Part shown: positions 46,640 through 58,982 of the stretch, piece after piece | How the letters are laid out: each line of letters begins with the position of its first letter | Numbering within the stretch: position 1 is the stretch's first letter | Assembly (NCBI GenBank): GCA_029582265.1 | Contig: CM055820.1 | Location: 14,435,695 to 14,499,694, forward strand | Source: Zoroaster sp. YZ-2022 | Taxonomy: Eukaryota; Echinodermata; Asteroidea; Forcipulatida; Zoroasteridae | Length of the DNA: 64,000 nt | Direction: 5' to 3' | Program-made: the position numbers and the translations under genes | The notes under the pieces: model-generated | Databases searched by the model: none | What the model saw: the letters and a program-made list of their open reading frames with translations, nothing else | Told to the model about the DNA's origin: nothing

Positions 46640-46866
46640 TTAAACAGACAGTATTGTCACGATCAGAGCAGACTTTCTACAAACGGGCCATGGAATGGTG
46701 TCCTAGTTTAAGACGAACATAGTGACTGAAAATTACTGGCTCATTTATGCAGCAGCAACGCGAATATGACCTTATCATGTGAGTATTATTTTCAGTCAAT
46801 GAGTTAAACTAGAACTTGAACTCTGATTCCATGCCCTGTTGATCGTCAAGATATTGCCACCTTTAA
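46640..46866 (+). mobile_element. Kolobok/T2-type MITE, copy 4
   Basis: It is bounded by TTAA, with GTATTGTCACGATCAGAGCA at the left and GATCGTCAAGATATTGCCAC at the right. The interior matches copies 1 and 3 in the same orientation. The first bases are more diverged (TTAAACAGACA). Confidence 0.75.
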
Positions 46867-47224
46867 ACAATAACTTTAACATGACTATTTATGAAAATGT
46901 ATTTTCAACAGTTAATGACGCATAAATACATACATGTAGCAATCAGAAGATCATTTCAGTATTGTTTGTTTCTTTTTATTTTACAGTTATCCTTCAAATT
47001 ACATTGTGTTGTCTCTTCCCTATAAGTATTGTTTTAAAAAACTGAACCAAACATTTAAATATTATAACACTTGATCGAATTGTCATTGTATTGTACAAGA
47101 CCTGCACACACCTCACCTCGGGGCCAAAATGTGTAATGATAAAGCTGTGATGATACAGTATTTAATTCCACCACAACGTAATTAGCATAACAGCTCTGTA
47201 TTCGTCAAGGACAAACACCTAATG

Positions 47225-47690
47225 TCGTACAGATCGTTAATTGTCAAAAATATTTACAAAAGGTCACCCCACTTTGAACTTTACGTCCTGTCCAAACCGG
47301 AAGTCAAAGTTTAATATTAAAAAAACATATCTCAGCAACGACAAGAGGTAAATTACATTTTTGGCACCATTGTACTGATCGTTAATTGTCAAAAAATATT
47401 TACAAAAAGGTGACCCCAATTTGACCATTACTTCCTGTTCAAACCGGAAGTCAAAGTTTACTATTACAAAAAAATTATCCACAAGAGGTAACTTCACAAT
47501 CTTTGCACCATTGTACAGATCGTTAATTGTCAAAATAATTTCACACAAAGGTGACCCCAATTTGACCTTTAGTTTTTGTCCACACCGGAAGTCAAAGTTT
47601 AATATTTTAAACAATCTACCTCCTCCCGAACACCTAGAGTTTGTGTCAAGACAAACTCTGAATCTCTAGTTTTTATTTGTACATCTGAAA
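47225..47690 (-). mobile_element. Hairpin-ended repeat G, variant with 145-bp tandem core
   Basis: GATCGTTAATTGTCAAA recurs at 47232, 47378 and 47519, giving three ~145-bp units. Each contains TTCCTGTTCAAACCGGAAGT or a variant, then CAAAGTTTA. The array is closed on the right by CGAACACCTAG and a hairpin (AGAGTTTGTGTC ... GACAAACTCT) and CTCTAG, the same 5' end as in copy 1. No coding sequence. Confidence 0.75.
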
Positions 47691-47736
47691 TACTCAATTA
47701 GAAGATGTTTGATGTTAAGATTTGACAAACATACCT

Positions 47737-47872
47737 AGCTGTTCCACTTCAATATAAATACCTCATAATAGCCTCTCAAAATAAATTAGATGTCTTCGGA
47801 ACATCAGCCCATCCACTTCCCGTTACAGAGGACGGACTTTGGCCTTTCCTTACTTGAATACAAAATCACTGA
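47737..47872 (+). repeat. 136-bp dispersed repeat, copy 2
   Basis: Partner of 34897-35032 in the same orientation, and highly similar from AGCTGTTCCACTTCAATATA to CAAAATCACTGA. Confidence 0.85.
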
Positions 47873-48865
47873 GACCCACCCACACTGTAAAGAGTATAAG
47901 AGTTTTGATTTCAGTATAATTTCAGTAAAATGTCAGTGTAAATGCATCCATACTTTGTGAAAATCAAGAAATACCTGTGAAAAATTTGAAAGTTTCAGCT
48001 TACATGTACTGCATTGTGTTGTTAACAATAAAATAGTGAATATGCATTCAGATTTGTTTGTATTCATGGTGGAATTTGCATCCCATGAAGTTGTAAATTT
48101 GTCTGGACTATTTTTACTAAACGTTTCATTAGGCTTGGGCGATGACACGATAATATCGAATATCGCGATATTTTTTTTACGCGATTATGATATCGAGAAC
48201 TTTTTAATCATCGAGATATCGGCAGATCACGATGAAAAAAATATATCGCGATGAAAAAAATATATCGCGATGAAAAAAAATTATCGTGAAGAAAAAAAAT
48301 ATATCGCGATTAAACAAAATCCTCGATTGTCACAATGGGTCAGAAATTCCATGGGAAAAACTTCGGAAGTCTTTTCAGCTAACCGTGAGAAACAAAATCT
48401 AACTACTACTTCTGTAGTAAACCGACTGTCAGATCACAAAGGAGCTGCCTGACAGGTTGTTGTTTAATAATCCACCGCCACTCAAAGAAATCTATTAAGA
48501 CTGATTTAAGTGTTGGGATTCAATTGAATGGGGTATTTGATCCAACAATGTGGAGACAATGTTTACGTCTCACTGTCTATCCATGGTGGTCTGTGACTCT
48601 GGCTGGCGCACCACAGTCGAGTATATTATATCATACATATTTAAATTATGCAGAATATGGGCGTTACCTTAAAAACACATAGTCATGAATTAAATCAAAG
48701 CATGGATCGGCAGCGGCTCGATCAAAGTTGAGGGATTAGGACACTATTCTGTTGTACCATACTGGGACTCTTGTCTCGTGTGACAAAACACATACACGTA
48801 CTCTTGATAAACCATGTGACGTTTATTTAAAATAGTGTGACTACAATCCACATTTTCTGAATCAC

Positions 48866-49310
48866 ATGGTTTTAATATTCTCCACAGTACTATATGCAGG
48901 AATAAACCTAGTCACGTGTTTATTTATTTCAGGCAATATCGACTTAAAACTATACATTATGCTGGGTAACATGTATGAATTCGATAACACACTTGGAAAC
49001 ATTCTTGATACATCGTGTAAGAATCTTTTGACCAACCTTTGGGATGAGTGTAAGATGTTGTTGAATGCTATATATTGATGAATTAATTGACAAGTTTTCT
49101 GTTCTATCTAGTATATGTCACGCTGCATGTTTTTTTTTTCCTTTTCTTTTTTTATTCTTGTGTACTTTGTACTAGTGTTTTGTATTTTAAGTCTTAGTTT
49201 ATATTTATTGTTTATGTTTTGTACTATGTTTAAGGATGCACCGTCTTTGACGTGTGCCACTGATTTGAAAGTGTAACTCCAATAAATTGATTGATTGATT
49301 GATATACTAT
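48866..49310 (+). repeat. Possible LINE 3' end inside the hAT-like element
   Basis: A 70-codon frame is followed by a T-rich region, CTCCAATAAATTGATTG and then (ATTG)n. Such short tandem tails are usual for CR1/RTE-type LINEs. No reverse transcriptase motif is visible, so this is weak. Confidence 0.35.
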
Positions 49311-49564
49311 GACCCAGTCACATGGAACACGTGAACTCGGGCTGATGATTTGATTGGGACGCACGACGCAGTAACCGTCCCACATAATTATTATGCAAAC
49401 GATTCGCCAATGGCGATGGGTGCTTTTTGCGACCGTAACCAGATACATGTTTCGGCTTTGGTCATTGGTTAAGCGTTTTCGCAAGTTCGGTTGTGCTGCG
49501 ATGACATCATGGTTCTGACCAAACATAAACCGAACTTTGTGTGTGTGGCCGGTTACGCTTAGTT

Positions 49565-49580
49565 TCAAGATGGCGGATTG
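49565..49580. promoter_or_regulatory. YY1-like ATGGCGG site
   Basis: TTTCAAGATGGCGGAT is close to the YY1 consensus (CAAGATGGCGGC). It lies 420 bp from the right end of the hAT-like element, where a transposon promoter could be. The ATG opens only eight codons. Confidence 0.4.
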
Positions 49581-50000
49581 TAAAAAGTGTTAAAACATGA
49601 TTAAATGATTGTTCGTACACCAGTATATATTTCAAGTTACTAGCACTCACGAGTAAGTTCTATTTTGAGAAACGTTGATGACTGAACATGTCACAAACTG
49701 AAAACAATTGTCTGGTTACGTTCGCATTTTCGCGTAGCTATGCCGTTTTGTTTCTGGTTAGGGTAGCGAAAACCCGCCCCATATGTTGCACTCGTGAACG
49801 GCGCAATTGCACGTGTCTCTCAGGTAAGCACTGGCAATTTATTGTGACACTTGTAGACGGGTACATCCCTGCCATTACCGGTTTTAAAGCACTCATGCGT
49901 GAAAAACAAAAATAATCGCGATATTATCGAATATCGCGATATATGTTTGACGATATATCGTGGATAAAAAAAATCGATATCGCCCAAGCCTACGTTTCAT

Positions 50001-50641
50001 ACAGAAGTAGTTCAAGGAATGTTTAAGTTTTACCGTCAACTTAACACCAAGTTACTTTAAAAAATGATGTGATCAATTTAGTAGCTGTAATTAAAACAAG
50101 GTCAGAACTCCACTATGTGTGGCTGAACAGCACTTGTTTTTACAGGTTTAAATGTAATGGGCAAACGAGTGCAACCTCTGAGCTTTTGTCAATCCTAATT
50201 AAATCTTCACATACTTCAGATGCTTATACTGACCAAGTGTGAATTTAATGACATGCCATTACAAGATAAATGATAAATTGACAAATTATTGTAATAATTT
50301 GTTATTATACATTCAGGCTGACCAAAATAACTCCTTTTGAAGCTAACAAATTGAAAATGCTATTTTTGTTTATCAATGTACTTTAGTCTGACTAAAGAGC
50401 AATGGTCTGACAGACTCAGTGGTCCTGTTTGTTAGTGTAAAATCATTTGTCAGTTAAATAATTATAAGACCAATGTAGTTTCTTTCCCTTAGCCAGTATA
50501 CATACATGTATGTACACTGTCTTTTGGTAAAAAGTATTTTAAAACTGTTTAACCAAAACTTTCATGGCCGGTTAACCAGTTAACCGAAACTTCATAGTGG
50601 GAAAATGTAACATTGTGTATATTCAATCAAAAAGCAATCAC

Positions 50642-50678
<37 letters not shown>

Positions 50679-51317
50679 CAATATTGTTTTCGGTTATCCG
50701 GTTAGCAATTTTCTAAACGGTTAGTGCAGTTTTGATCAGTTAACCCAGTACTACTATTCTATAAGAATCTAGAGATACTATTACAGAAACCTATCTATAA
50801 AAGTTCCAGCTTATATCATTGTGTCGTTTATGAGAAGAAAACAAAATTGAAAATGCAATCAGACTTTGTGTTTTCATTTCTAATATGGAAATTGATCATC
50901 AATTCAGGGGGAAAAAAACTGAGAAATCACAGGCCAAGAATTAACAAAACAATAACGTTTAAAATGTTATTCTCCTAGAAAGAAAAGGCCCCTTTATCTT
51001 GAAGGAACACGCCCCAAACTGTGTGGCTGTAACCTCAACCTGATCAAAGTTCAGATGTTTGGTTGATCAACTGGGAATAAGATGTAATATGACAATCCCA
51101 AGGCATGTTTAGTTTAAGCCCCCATACACTCCGGACAAAAATAATGAAATCACTGAAATATCATGAGCATACAATTGACATTTGACATTCTTTATCTTGA
51201 AATGGTATAAATAGCACTAGTGTTTCAATATTTACTACTGATGGAAACATTAATTTGTCAAAACACCAGTTCTGAGCCCCGGTTCTTTTCAGAACCAAAA
51301 CTGTTTTACAACTAATT
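50001..51317. other. No gene; 36-bp T-run at 50645
   Basis: A long T homopolymer lies at about 50644-50680 within mirrored GGTTAACC-like sequence. At 51255-51350 a diverged Penelope-like fragment (CGGTTCTTTTCAGAACC, ATGGTGCTACCACC) may be present. Confidence 0.4.
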
Positions 51318-51510
51318 TAGCAAACTAATATGGTGCTACCACCAACCTTCCAAGATTGATTTATTTTCAAACAAGGCAATCAAATCTGATTAAATTTTTA
51401 CAGAACACTTTTTTAGCAAACTAACATGGTGCTACTACCAACCTTCCAAGATTGATTTATTTTCAAACAAGGCAATCAAATCTGATTAAATTTTTACAGA
51501 ACACAGACAA
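51318..51510. repeat. 96-bp tandem duplication
   Basis: Two adjacent copies of a 96-base unit, nearly identical (CAACCTTCCAAGATTGATTT, AATCAAATCTGATTAAATTT). A recent local duplication. Confidence 0.95.
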
Positions 51511-51844
51511 ATAATTGGGCACCACAAACATGGTAAAATAATTATTTTTTATTTTTTTAAATTAGGACAAAAAAATGGGTTATTTTTAATGGAACACCCA
51601 GTATAATGCATCTTTATTGACATACTTATTTGGATCAGCTCAACAAACCACTTATATTTGTTATTTGTAAATGGTTTACTGGTCTGATGACAAATAAATA
51701 ATAAGTTATAACTCAATTTATAAAATGTCAAGGATGGACTGAATCTATTATTCTCTGTTCAAATATTTTAGCAATTATAAGCTTTTAAAGAATGCCGAGT
51801 TACATTTGATTTCAATAGGAATTTGTATAAAACTACCCATATTG
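51511..51844. other. No gene seen
   Basis: AT-rich DNA between the tandem duplication and the SINE, with no feature. Confidence 0.4.
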
Positions 51845-52226
51845 TGGAGTGCCATGGTCGAGTGGTTTAGTGCATCGGATTTGTGTTCTGATGGCCGAGT
51901 CGTCAGAACGTGGGTTCGAATCCCGACCGCGACCATGGTGCTTGTGTCCTTGAGCAAGACACTTTACCATTTATTGCTTCTCTCCACCCAGGGGTAAATG
52001 GGTACCTGTGAGGGCAGAGTTGGTTGTTGTGTTTGATTACCCCTATATGCGCTGTAATGGCAGCAATTGAGCTGTATACTCCCCAGGGAGCTGAGATGGT
52101 TTCAGGAATGATTTATGAGCCTGATGAGCAAGGGTACATGTAATAACATAATGCGCCTTGAGCACCAGTTTGGTGGATACATGCACTATACAAGTCCACG
52201 TTATTATTATTATTATTATTATTCCA
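51845..52226 (+). mobile_element. tRNA(Leu/Ser)-derived SINE, well preserved
   Basis: It has an A box TGGTCGAGTGG (51855-51865) and a B box GGTTCGAATCC (51913-51923), with the long spacing expected of a type II tRNA. The unrelated body runs from CTTGTGTCCTTGAGCAAGAC to CCAGGGAGCTGAGA. The tail GCGCCTTGAGCACCAG ... (TTA)n parallels the 3' end of the LINE at 25985-26895. The gene-internal promoter is intact by eye. It is not a functional tRNA because no acceptor stem closes. Confidence 0.9.
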
Positions 52227-52277
52227 TCGGCAAATAATCAGCCATGAATGATGCCAAATGTCAAATACAACATGATT

Positions 52278-52661
52278 TTAACCCTCCTATGATTGCAAGG
52301 GTCAAAATCAGTCAAAATGTTGATATACAAAATCCTCTTTGCTAAAGTGAAGCATTTTGAAGGATTGAGGTTACATGCTACATGCTCTTTGCTAAAGTGA
52401 AGGATTTTGGAGGATTGAGGTATACTTGTCTTTCCATGGTGCATGTACATCCATGTTTGTTGTAGTGATTGCAAGGTCAGTACTTAGGTCAATGGACACT
52501 GTTTATTGCTCCATGCATGCAGGGATGGTCCCTGGCCATGTACATGTATCACAGATTAGAAACACATGTGTGCATACATGTCATGTGCTTGCTTTACTAC
52601 TGAAGGATTTTGGAGGATTCAGGTTATGTGTAGGCAAGTGGGCCTAGGGAGTTAGGGTTAT
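52278..52661. mobile_element. TTAACCCTCC / GTTAGGGTTA chimeric-end element
   Basis: The left end TTAACCCTCCTATG is that of the 17842 family. The right end (GGATTTTGGAGGATTCAGG, CCTAGGGAGTTAGGGTTA) resembles the 16940/36136 family. The interior carries five or so GGATTTTGGAGGATT-type modules. Confidence 0.6.
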
Positions 52662-53246
52662 GGGAAGTGTGACATCACACCGTCATGACAACCAGCTCAC
52701 ATGTTTTAAAGATAATGAATAAATGTTATAGGGATTAATGCCCATGGATGATAGTGTGGTAAATCCCCCATTATGCTTGTACACATCAATTGTACTAATA
52801 AGGATTTCCAAACATCGCTACTATAAGCCTTATCGGAATTGCTGTGAGCATGCGCATTGACTTGAAAAACAACCTTGTACCTTGGAAAAAATTAGTACAC
52901 TTGCATACGAGGATATGTGAAAAGTCAATAGGGGGGCGATTTTTTTGGTAGTAAGTTGCAAATTTTTTACATATTATGCCAACATTACGAATAATTTTTC
53001 CTTGAAATTCAAATAAGATCATAAACAGAATACTTAAATTACCATGGCTTGCAGAATGTACAGTACCGGCCGCAAGTAATTCCAAATCGCTTGATGCAAA
53101 CGGGGCCTTGAGTAAACTGCGTGGCGGGTACGGGGGCCCACGCGTCCACGCGGGGATTTTGCGTGGACACAGCGAGGGCCTCGCACGCGGCATACGTGTC
53201 GTGGACAAGCTTTGCGGGGCCCCACGAAGGCCCCGCAACAGAACCA

Positions 53247-53646
53247 AGCACAACTTTACGCTTGGGTGAACATGAATACCTTCTATGATCACCTGGCGAT
53301 CCCGAGTAAAAGAACGGCAGACTTCGTTCATGCTTTTGTTGAGGTTTTCTTGAGCGTGCCTGCAAAACGTTTGATCAACTTCCTGTATTATTTTTGTGCA
53401 TTCGACGGCCATTACCTTGGTAATACTTCGCCGAACGTTTAACAAATCCAACCTTTTTCTTTTCGTGATTATCGGTGCTCTTTGAGACTTTAAACGTCCC
53501 GGTTCGTCTGAAAATGCAACTTCCCGCCATGACCCACTGCGTCTGATTTTTCGGCCGATCACGGCGGCTGGAATTAACTTTAGGGAATTAACTCCGGCGC
53601 ACGATTGGCAGCTGCTTGCTTGCCCGCATTCCGCATTTACCCCCAA
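53247..53646 (-). CDS. Unidentified coding-like segment, possible exon
   Basis: A frame open for 283 codons on the minus strand (53646 to 52795) is the longest in the window. Its start codon is TTG, so it may be internal or begin at ATG 53421 (MAVECTKIIQEV). The part down to about 53247 looks protein-like: basic KRKRLDLL, then helical-looking TKIIQEVDQTF and KSMNEVCRSFTRDRQ. At CCAAGC|GTAAAG there is a possible donor. Beyond that the frame reads through CpG-rich terminal repeats and is surely not coding. An alternative first exon in another frame starts ATGGCGGGAAGTTGC (about 53533) and reaches a donor AAG|GTAATG. I recognise no domain, and the two readings exclude each other. Confidence 0.3.
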
Positions 53647-56600
53647 ATTGAGTCTGTGTTTGTTTTTAGATCACGGACCGGCCATTACTTAAGTTCGCTA
53701 GCACAACTTACATTGACGATGCTAAACCGTTAATGAACTGTGTTGTCCTCTATTTCTGTATTAAACTGTTTTTCTATTTAAGTTCTGTCCACAGATATCT
53801 TCAGTGTCGTTATCACATTATTTTCATCAACAATTCTGGCGGTTTTCAGCAAGAATCCTTTTGATGGTTTATGAACTAGGCGAAAGTTAATGTACTATCA
53901 GTAGAACTGTCAATCATTCTCCTTGGAATGAACTTATTTATTCTCAGGCATATTGAAGGTTTAGGGCATATTGAAGGTTTAAGGCCAATGGAAATTATAG
54001 TGGCTAACAATCAAAATATAATTTAACAAAAATATCTACAACATATTTTACTGAATAAAAATAAATTGTTGGTTTAATAAACTAAATATTAAAACTTAAG
54101 CACATGATGTGAATGTACTAAATAAATGACTGAGGTTGTTAATGGATCAGCCATGACGCCGGTGATGCAGAGGATCTAGTCATGCAGGTAAATTTTAATA
54201 CACGTTAACAAAAATGTTAAATGCATCAGGCCAAAAAACAAAATCTCCCGTTTCTGGTCATCGGTTGGCTTCAAAATCGGTGCGGGACGGTGACGCAAGG
54301 AAATACGTGTATACTCGGGGACCAAATTTTCAGTCAGCAACATTTGTATGTTTTATATACTGATGCCTCTTTTCACAACAAACTATTTTAAAGCAGAACC
54401 ATACCCTAAATTCATGGTCACACAATAATGTAATTATATGGGGGGCTAGATGACAGATAATTAAAAGCAAAAAGGACACAAACAGATGATTTTATTTTTA
54501 TAAAAACTTGTTTTCAATCATCAACCATTATATAGGCCTACTGTTAATTTAAAGGAATATACATCATGTACAACACTGTCCCAAATAATTATGTCCCACA
54601 AGTTGCATTTTGAGATAATCAAATTTGTTACACAACTAACTGTATTAACTATAGGCAGGAACACATCTATATATGTTACGGAATACATCATTCAATTTTT
54701 CTTTTGAAGCCTTTTCGTCTATAATTTCAGTATAACTATTTGTTCAAAATGATTTCTTAAAGTTCATGAGACAAACATTTCACATAATAAACAACCTGAA
54801 TGTATTTTCACTATTGCTGAAGTTTTCATATAGGCTGGAGTTATGCATCAACAAAATAATACATTTCCTTACAGAAAAGAAATATATTTTACTACAAAAA
54901 ACTTTCTTAGTGGGTAGACATTCACAGGTCAGTAAGTCTGACCAAGTTCCACTTTGTCAGTGTAACTTTGACTTGTGTCACCTTAAAATGACACAGACTC
55001 AAGGTTTGAGGAATACGTGTCTGCTATGAAAGTTTAATACATACTTAATACAATGTTGATGACCAGTTGTAACAGTTGTAATTAAACAATTGCCAATCAG
55101 GAAAAATTGTTTTGACATTTATTAATATTTCATCAGTAGTGTTACTTTCCTTCTGTTTCTCCGATTTTTGGATGTTACGAACCTACAATAGTGACTGGAT
55201 TATTTTAATTTCTGAGTATTACTTGTTTGCTATTATTTCACTTTATTGCATTTTCCACTTTTTTATTGTTGGTGATTCCTCACTTAAATCAAATTCACTC
55301 GTCCCCACCAACCAGGTCCTCAGCAAGCGGGGTGGGCGATTTCTTTCTGCCAACTAAAATTACCATCCCGCGATATTTCAGCCAGTGATGTTTTATACAT
55401 ATTCGTGGCTTATTCCATCAGTCCCAAAACACTTAAATATCTGGCTAGCCCTAACATATTAATGAGCTACCATACCAAACCAAAGTCCCTAGGCAGACCA
55501 TAGAGCAAAGACCAGACCAAGCTACCATACCAAACCAAAGTCCCTAGGCAGACCAAAGGTCTCTGCCAGAACGTAAACAAACCCACCCAAGGCCATACCT
55601 TGGCTGATGATAAGAAGTGACACTGTACTATGGCATGAATAGACAATATGTGACCGGCTCCACAAAACTGGGTATTATGGGACAAAATTAAAAAAATAAG
55701 TTACATACATAGCTGAATTGGTTACATTATAAGCTTTAATTTGGTGTAGTTATACTGTATGTGGCATTTTGCATTCTGGAGATATACTGATTTTTGCATA
55801 TTCATAGTGTACAAATTAACGGAAGTGCCTTCAGAGATACAGCCCTTTAAACACAGCAAGTGGGAAAAAAAATGAGCTAAGAAGAAACTCTCTTGAATGC
55901 CCATAGCAACAGTTTTGTTCCTTTTGAGCTCCTTTAGGAATGCTTGTGCAATATAAATTTGAATTATCAAGCATCTTGAAGTATTTTTTCAAATATTGCC
56001 GTTGTAGTGATTACATGTACGTTGTGCAGAAAGCAGGCAACCAGAAGTGCAGTTGATGTTTTTTGCCGTCAATAGGAAAATCTAGTCATGATTATCAACA
56101 TCCAATTTATCTAAAACTTTTATTGTTTTTAAGTCCATGGTATATTTTCATATAAGGAGTTGGAAAAGTCTTGAAAATTTACATAAAGGAGTGGTAGTCA
56201 TTGTCCCGTTCCGGCAAAAACGGCGCGAATTGAGAAATATTGCGTGATTTTTTTACTGGCTGAACTACTGTCCGCCACGGCCGTTTATGCACCAAATACA
56301 GCTGAAGCTGGGACGCAATTTTTTTTACACACGAAAATTGCCACTGTCGTAATGATTTTAAATTGGGAATTTGTTTTGCTTGAATTTGACACAAAAAGGA
56401 ATCCGGAGAATTTGTTGTTTTGAAAATTGCAGCGGACAAACGTTACGGTCCCCAACAAGCCAGTGGAAAATACATTATAAGCAATCTATTACAGTTTAAA
56501 CTGACTTTTGGTGAGCCGTTCAGTTGTTAAACTGAAGGAAACGGGGTAATATTTGTCGTTTGTGAGCTTTCTAATTCACTTTGCGCTCGACAAAATGTCG

Positions 56601-57560
56601 CCGCTTGTGCCTCACTACAAAATGTAATGATTTTAAAAACAAACATCGAATACAGGAGGATATTACGATTTAATTGGTTTCTGTAAAAATCGGCTGTCCT
56701 GAGTAAGAGAACGGCTGAAATCGATGACGGTTCCCCGAAGACACTCGCAAAGAGACCCCATAAAAAAGGTTAAAAAAACAAACAAAAAAACAAAAACAAA
56801 GTACATGTAGCATTTTTTTTCAAAAACAGTTTTTAGACTGCAAAATATCAACTGTTTGACCATGTAGGAATTTACCATTGTTTGGCGTAGGCCTACGATC
56901 ACAAAGGAAAACGTGAAGTTGCATATCGGGCCCAATTTACGCCGCTACTGGCCAGGTGGGAAAAACCTAAATCCAATAAATTTGTTCTCCTGAGTTTGGG
57001 GTTGGAGCATTGAGCAATTGAGCCACCCCTATATACACAATAGTAGTACTGCGCTCAGTTTACACGCGCTTTCATACGATCACGACAGCCGTATTGAAAG
57101 GGAACTCTGAAACGTTATAATAACAGTTTTGAACATTTAACAAAATGTGCATTCATTTATATATGTATGTGGTGGTGAGGTTTAGAATCATTTCGGCACA
57201 CAATATGATCGTACTTTCAACAACGGTGGGTCACTTATTTTCCCGACGAATTTTTAATAATGCAAGTTCTTTTTTGCATCGCAGTTTTATTATGCAAAAT
57301 TTTCAAAAGAAATCGTTCGCTGTTGTGACATGCCAAACGTCATTGAATAAAAGCAACATGAATTTGTCTGAGTTAAATAATGACACAAAACACAGGTGTG
57401 GTATTTTATTAACTCCTGGCTGTATTTCATAGTAAAATGTACTGTTGAAAATTTGTGCGAGGTGTGTAAAAAACCTTTGGACGCCAGCGTACATGTACAT
57501 TGTACTATTGCTGCACTTCGCCGTTGTATTGAACTCAACAAGCCAGTTTTACGCATCAAT
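53647..57560. other. No firm gene; 55-bp tandem duplication at 55466-55570
   Basis: GCTACCATACCAAACCAAAG units are doubled at 55466 and 55521. A 74-residue minus-strand frame near 56200-56436 lacks an ATG start. The CpG-richer stretch 56200-57290 could be a promoter relic, but no motif proves it. Confidence 0.4.
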
Positions 57561-57814
57561 GATTGACAACAAAGCCCCCCGTAACAGCCCACGAAGCAAC
57601 GTGCAGATTGTGCGGGGCATTTGCGTGGCCCCGCAAGTCTTCTTCCCCGGCACGGTACTTTTCTCGTGGCTCCCCGCACACTCGCAGGTATTTTGCGGGG
57701 ATCCCCGCCATGTACTCGGAAGCCCCTGCGGGTTACCCGCAGGGATTTGGAATTACTTCCAGCCGGTACTGTACTTGACAAAAGTAAGATAGATAACTAA
57801 GTAAGACTAATTGC

Positions 57815-57905
57815 GGTGACACCATGTGAAATGCTCAATTGAGTAGTAATTAGTTCTGAAAAAAGGTACAACTCGACGTTTCGATCAGTATGCTCTAAGA
57901 TAGAT
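57815..57905 (+). repeat. Penelope-like terminal fragment, second single copy
   Basis: GGTGACACCATGTGAAATGC, CAATTGAGTAGTAATTAGTT and GACGTTTCGATCAGTATGC follow in the order seen at 15243-15365. On the minus strand GAAACGTC follows the GATC stem, closer to the hammerhead-type core than in the other copies. Confidence 0.5.
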
Positions 57906-58982
57906 TAGATTGTCAGGCTGTGTTAGCACATGAATTGCAAGAAGTGAAGGGAAATGAATGATAATAGAGTTCTCAACCCCAACTATGTATATAGTTGGGA
58001 CTGGCCCAGCTGTATTGTTTTAGGCCTACCTAGATGGGTCAATATGTAATTGGGTGTGTAAGAGATTTACAGACAGACAGTTGGCAATAAGATACATGTA
58101 ACAGTGATGTGAAGATGGTACATGTATGTAAAAGAATGTGCCTTCACTAGACTTTAGGCAAGATCAATTCTGCGATGGCTGTGAATCAAGACAAGTCTCA
58201 TAAAGCTTTACGTCTCTATCACTGAGCCAATCTTTAAAATCTGGATTGTATGATCATCCATCACAACTGTAAAAACCACTTGGAAAAATAAATGCAGGAA
58301 AGAAGTATGTATGAGAACTGGCCGATGACAGCTGATCAGACGTACCATGTGCACAGTGTGAACGAGACCACAACATACAGACAGAAATATAAAATGTAAG
58401 TGTATTTGTCTATCTTTGTGTTATTTTAGGTTTTTAATTTGTTGTTAATTTTTTTTTTTTTTTTTTTTTTTTACTTTTGAGCCTATAAGGGAATAGGGTA
58501 ATAAAGCCTTGGTAATAAAGACAATTGTAAAGTTATGGAAGTTCTTCAAGAAAAACAATGTTATTGCATTTATAAAAATGTAGAAATTTGTAAGAAAATG
58601 CATAATCCAACAGAGCCGTTTAAATACAGACCATGGAGAGAGATAGTTGCCACAAATCAGCCATTACACACTAAAAAAAACTTGCACTCATCTGTGAATA
58701 CTAATGAGTGAAATGCACTGGAGTTTATCAACCCATTTCAAGTCAAAATCCTGATACTTATTTTGCAAGGACTCTCTCCATCTTCATGGAACAATTTCGT
58801 TTATAAAAAGTTGTGTATACACATCACGAATGCATTTTGTATTTTATTTTAACAAAATCTTTCACGGATATAATATGATTCTTATTTTTTTTTAAATTCC
58901 TTTTTAAAACATGTGAATGTAGAAACATGCCTATATAAATAAATGGAAGTATCAATGAATGCTGAGGCTAGTATTACCTGCC
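57906..58982. other. No gene; T-run at 58448-58473
   Basis: Non-coding AT-rich DNA with a 25-base T homopolymer. Confidence 0.4.

Larger units (their letters stand above)
48130..49992. mobile_element. 1.86-kb hAT-like element with perfect 8-bp TSD
   Basis: TAGGCTTGGGCGAT and ATCGCCCAAGCCTA are perfect inverted ends. CGTTTCAT is duplicated exactly at 48122-48129 and 49993-50000. Subterminal CGATAATATCGAATATCGCG motifs occur near both ends, and an 18-20-bp A-rich unit (CGATGAAAAAAATATATCG) is repeated four to five times at 48227-48310. Internal frames are short and unrecognised, so it is non-autonomous. A partial left end is at 29569-29765. Confidence 0.95.
53057..57774. mobile_element. Possible 4.7-kb element with CpG-rich ends
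   Basis: GTACAGTACCGGCCGCAAGT at 53057 has a reversed partner GTACAGTACCGGCTGGAAGT ending at 57774. Both continue AATTCCAAATC. About 190 bp inside each end is strongly CpG-rich (GCGTGGCGGG, CCCGCA units). The ends resemble those of 2879-6573 (CAGTACAGCCCATAAGT), so this may be a related hAT-like family. No matching 8-bp flanks are visible, so the two ends could belong to different insertions. Confidence 0.5.

Noticed and set aside
47264..47614. 116-codon minus-strand frame with internal peptide repeats
   Set aside because: The peptide repeat only mirrors the 145-bp DNA tandem units of repeat G.
51845..51930. Functional tRNA-Leu/Ser gene
   Set aside because: A and B boxes are present but the acceptor stem does not pair and a SINE body follows.
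52795..53246. C-terminal half of the 283-codon minus-strand frame as protein
   Set aside because: It reads through the CpG-rich terminal repeat and then AT-rich DNA. The composition is not protein-like.
57290..57781. 163-codon minus-strand frame
   Set aside because: The first half is translated CpG-rich transposon end, the rest has no domain, and other frames are equally open.
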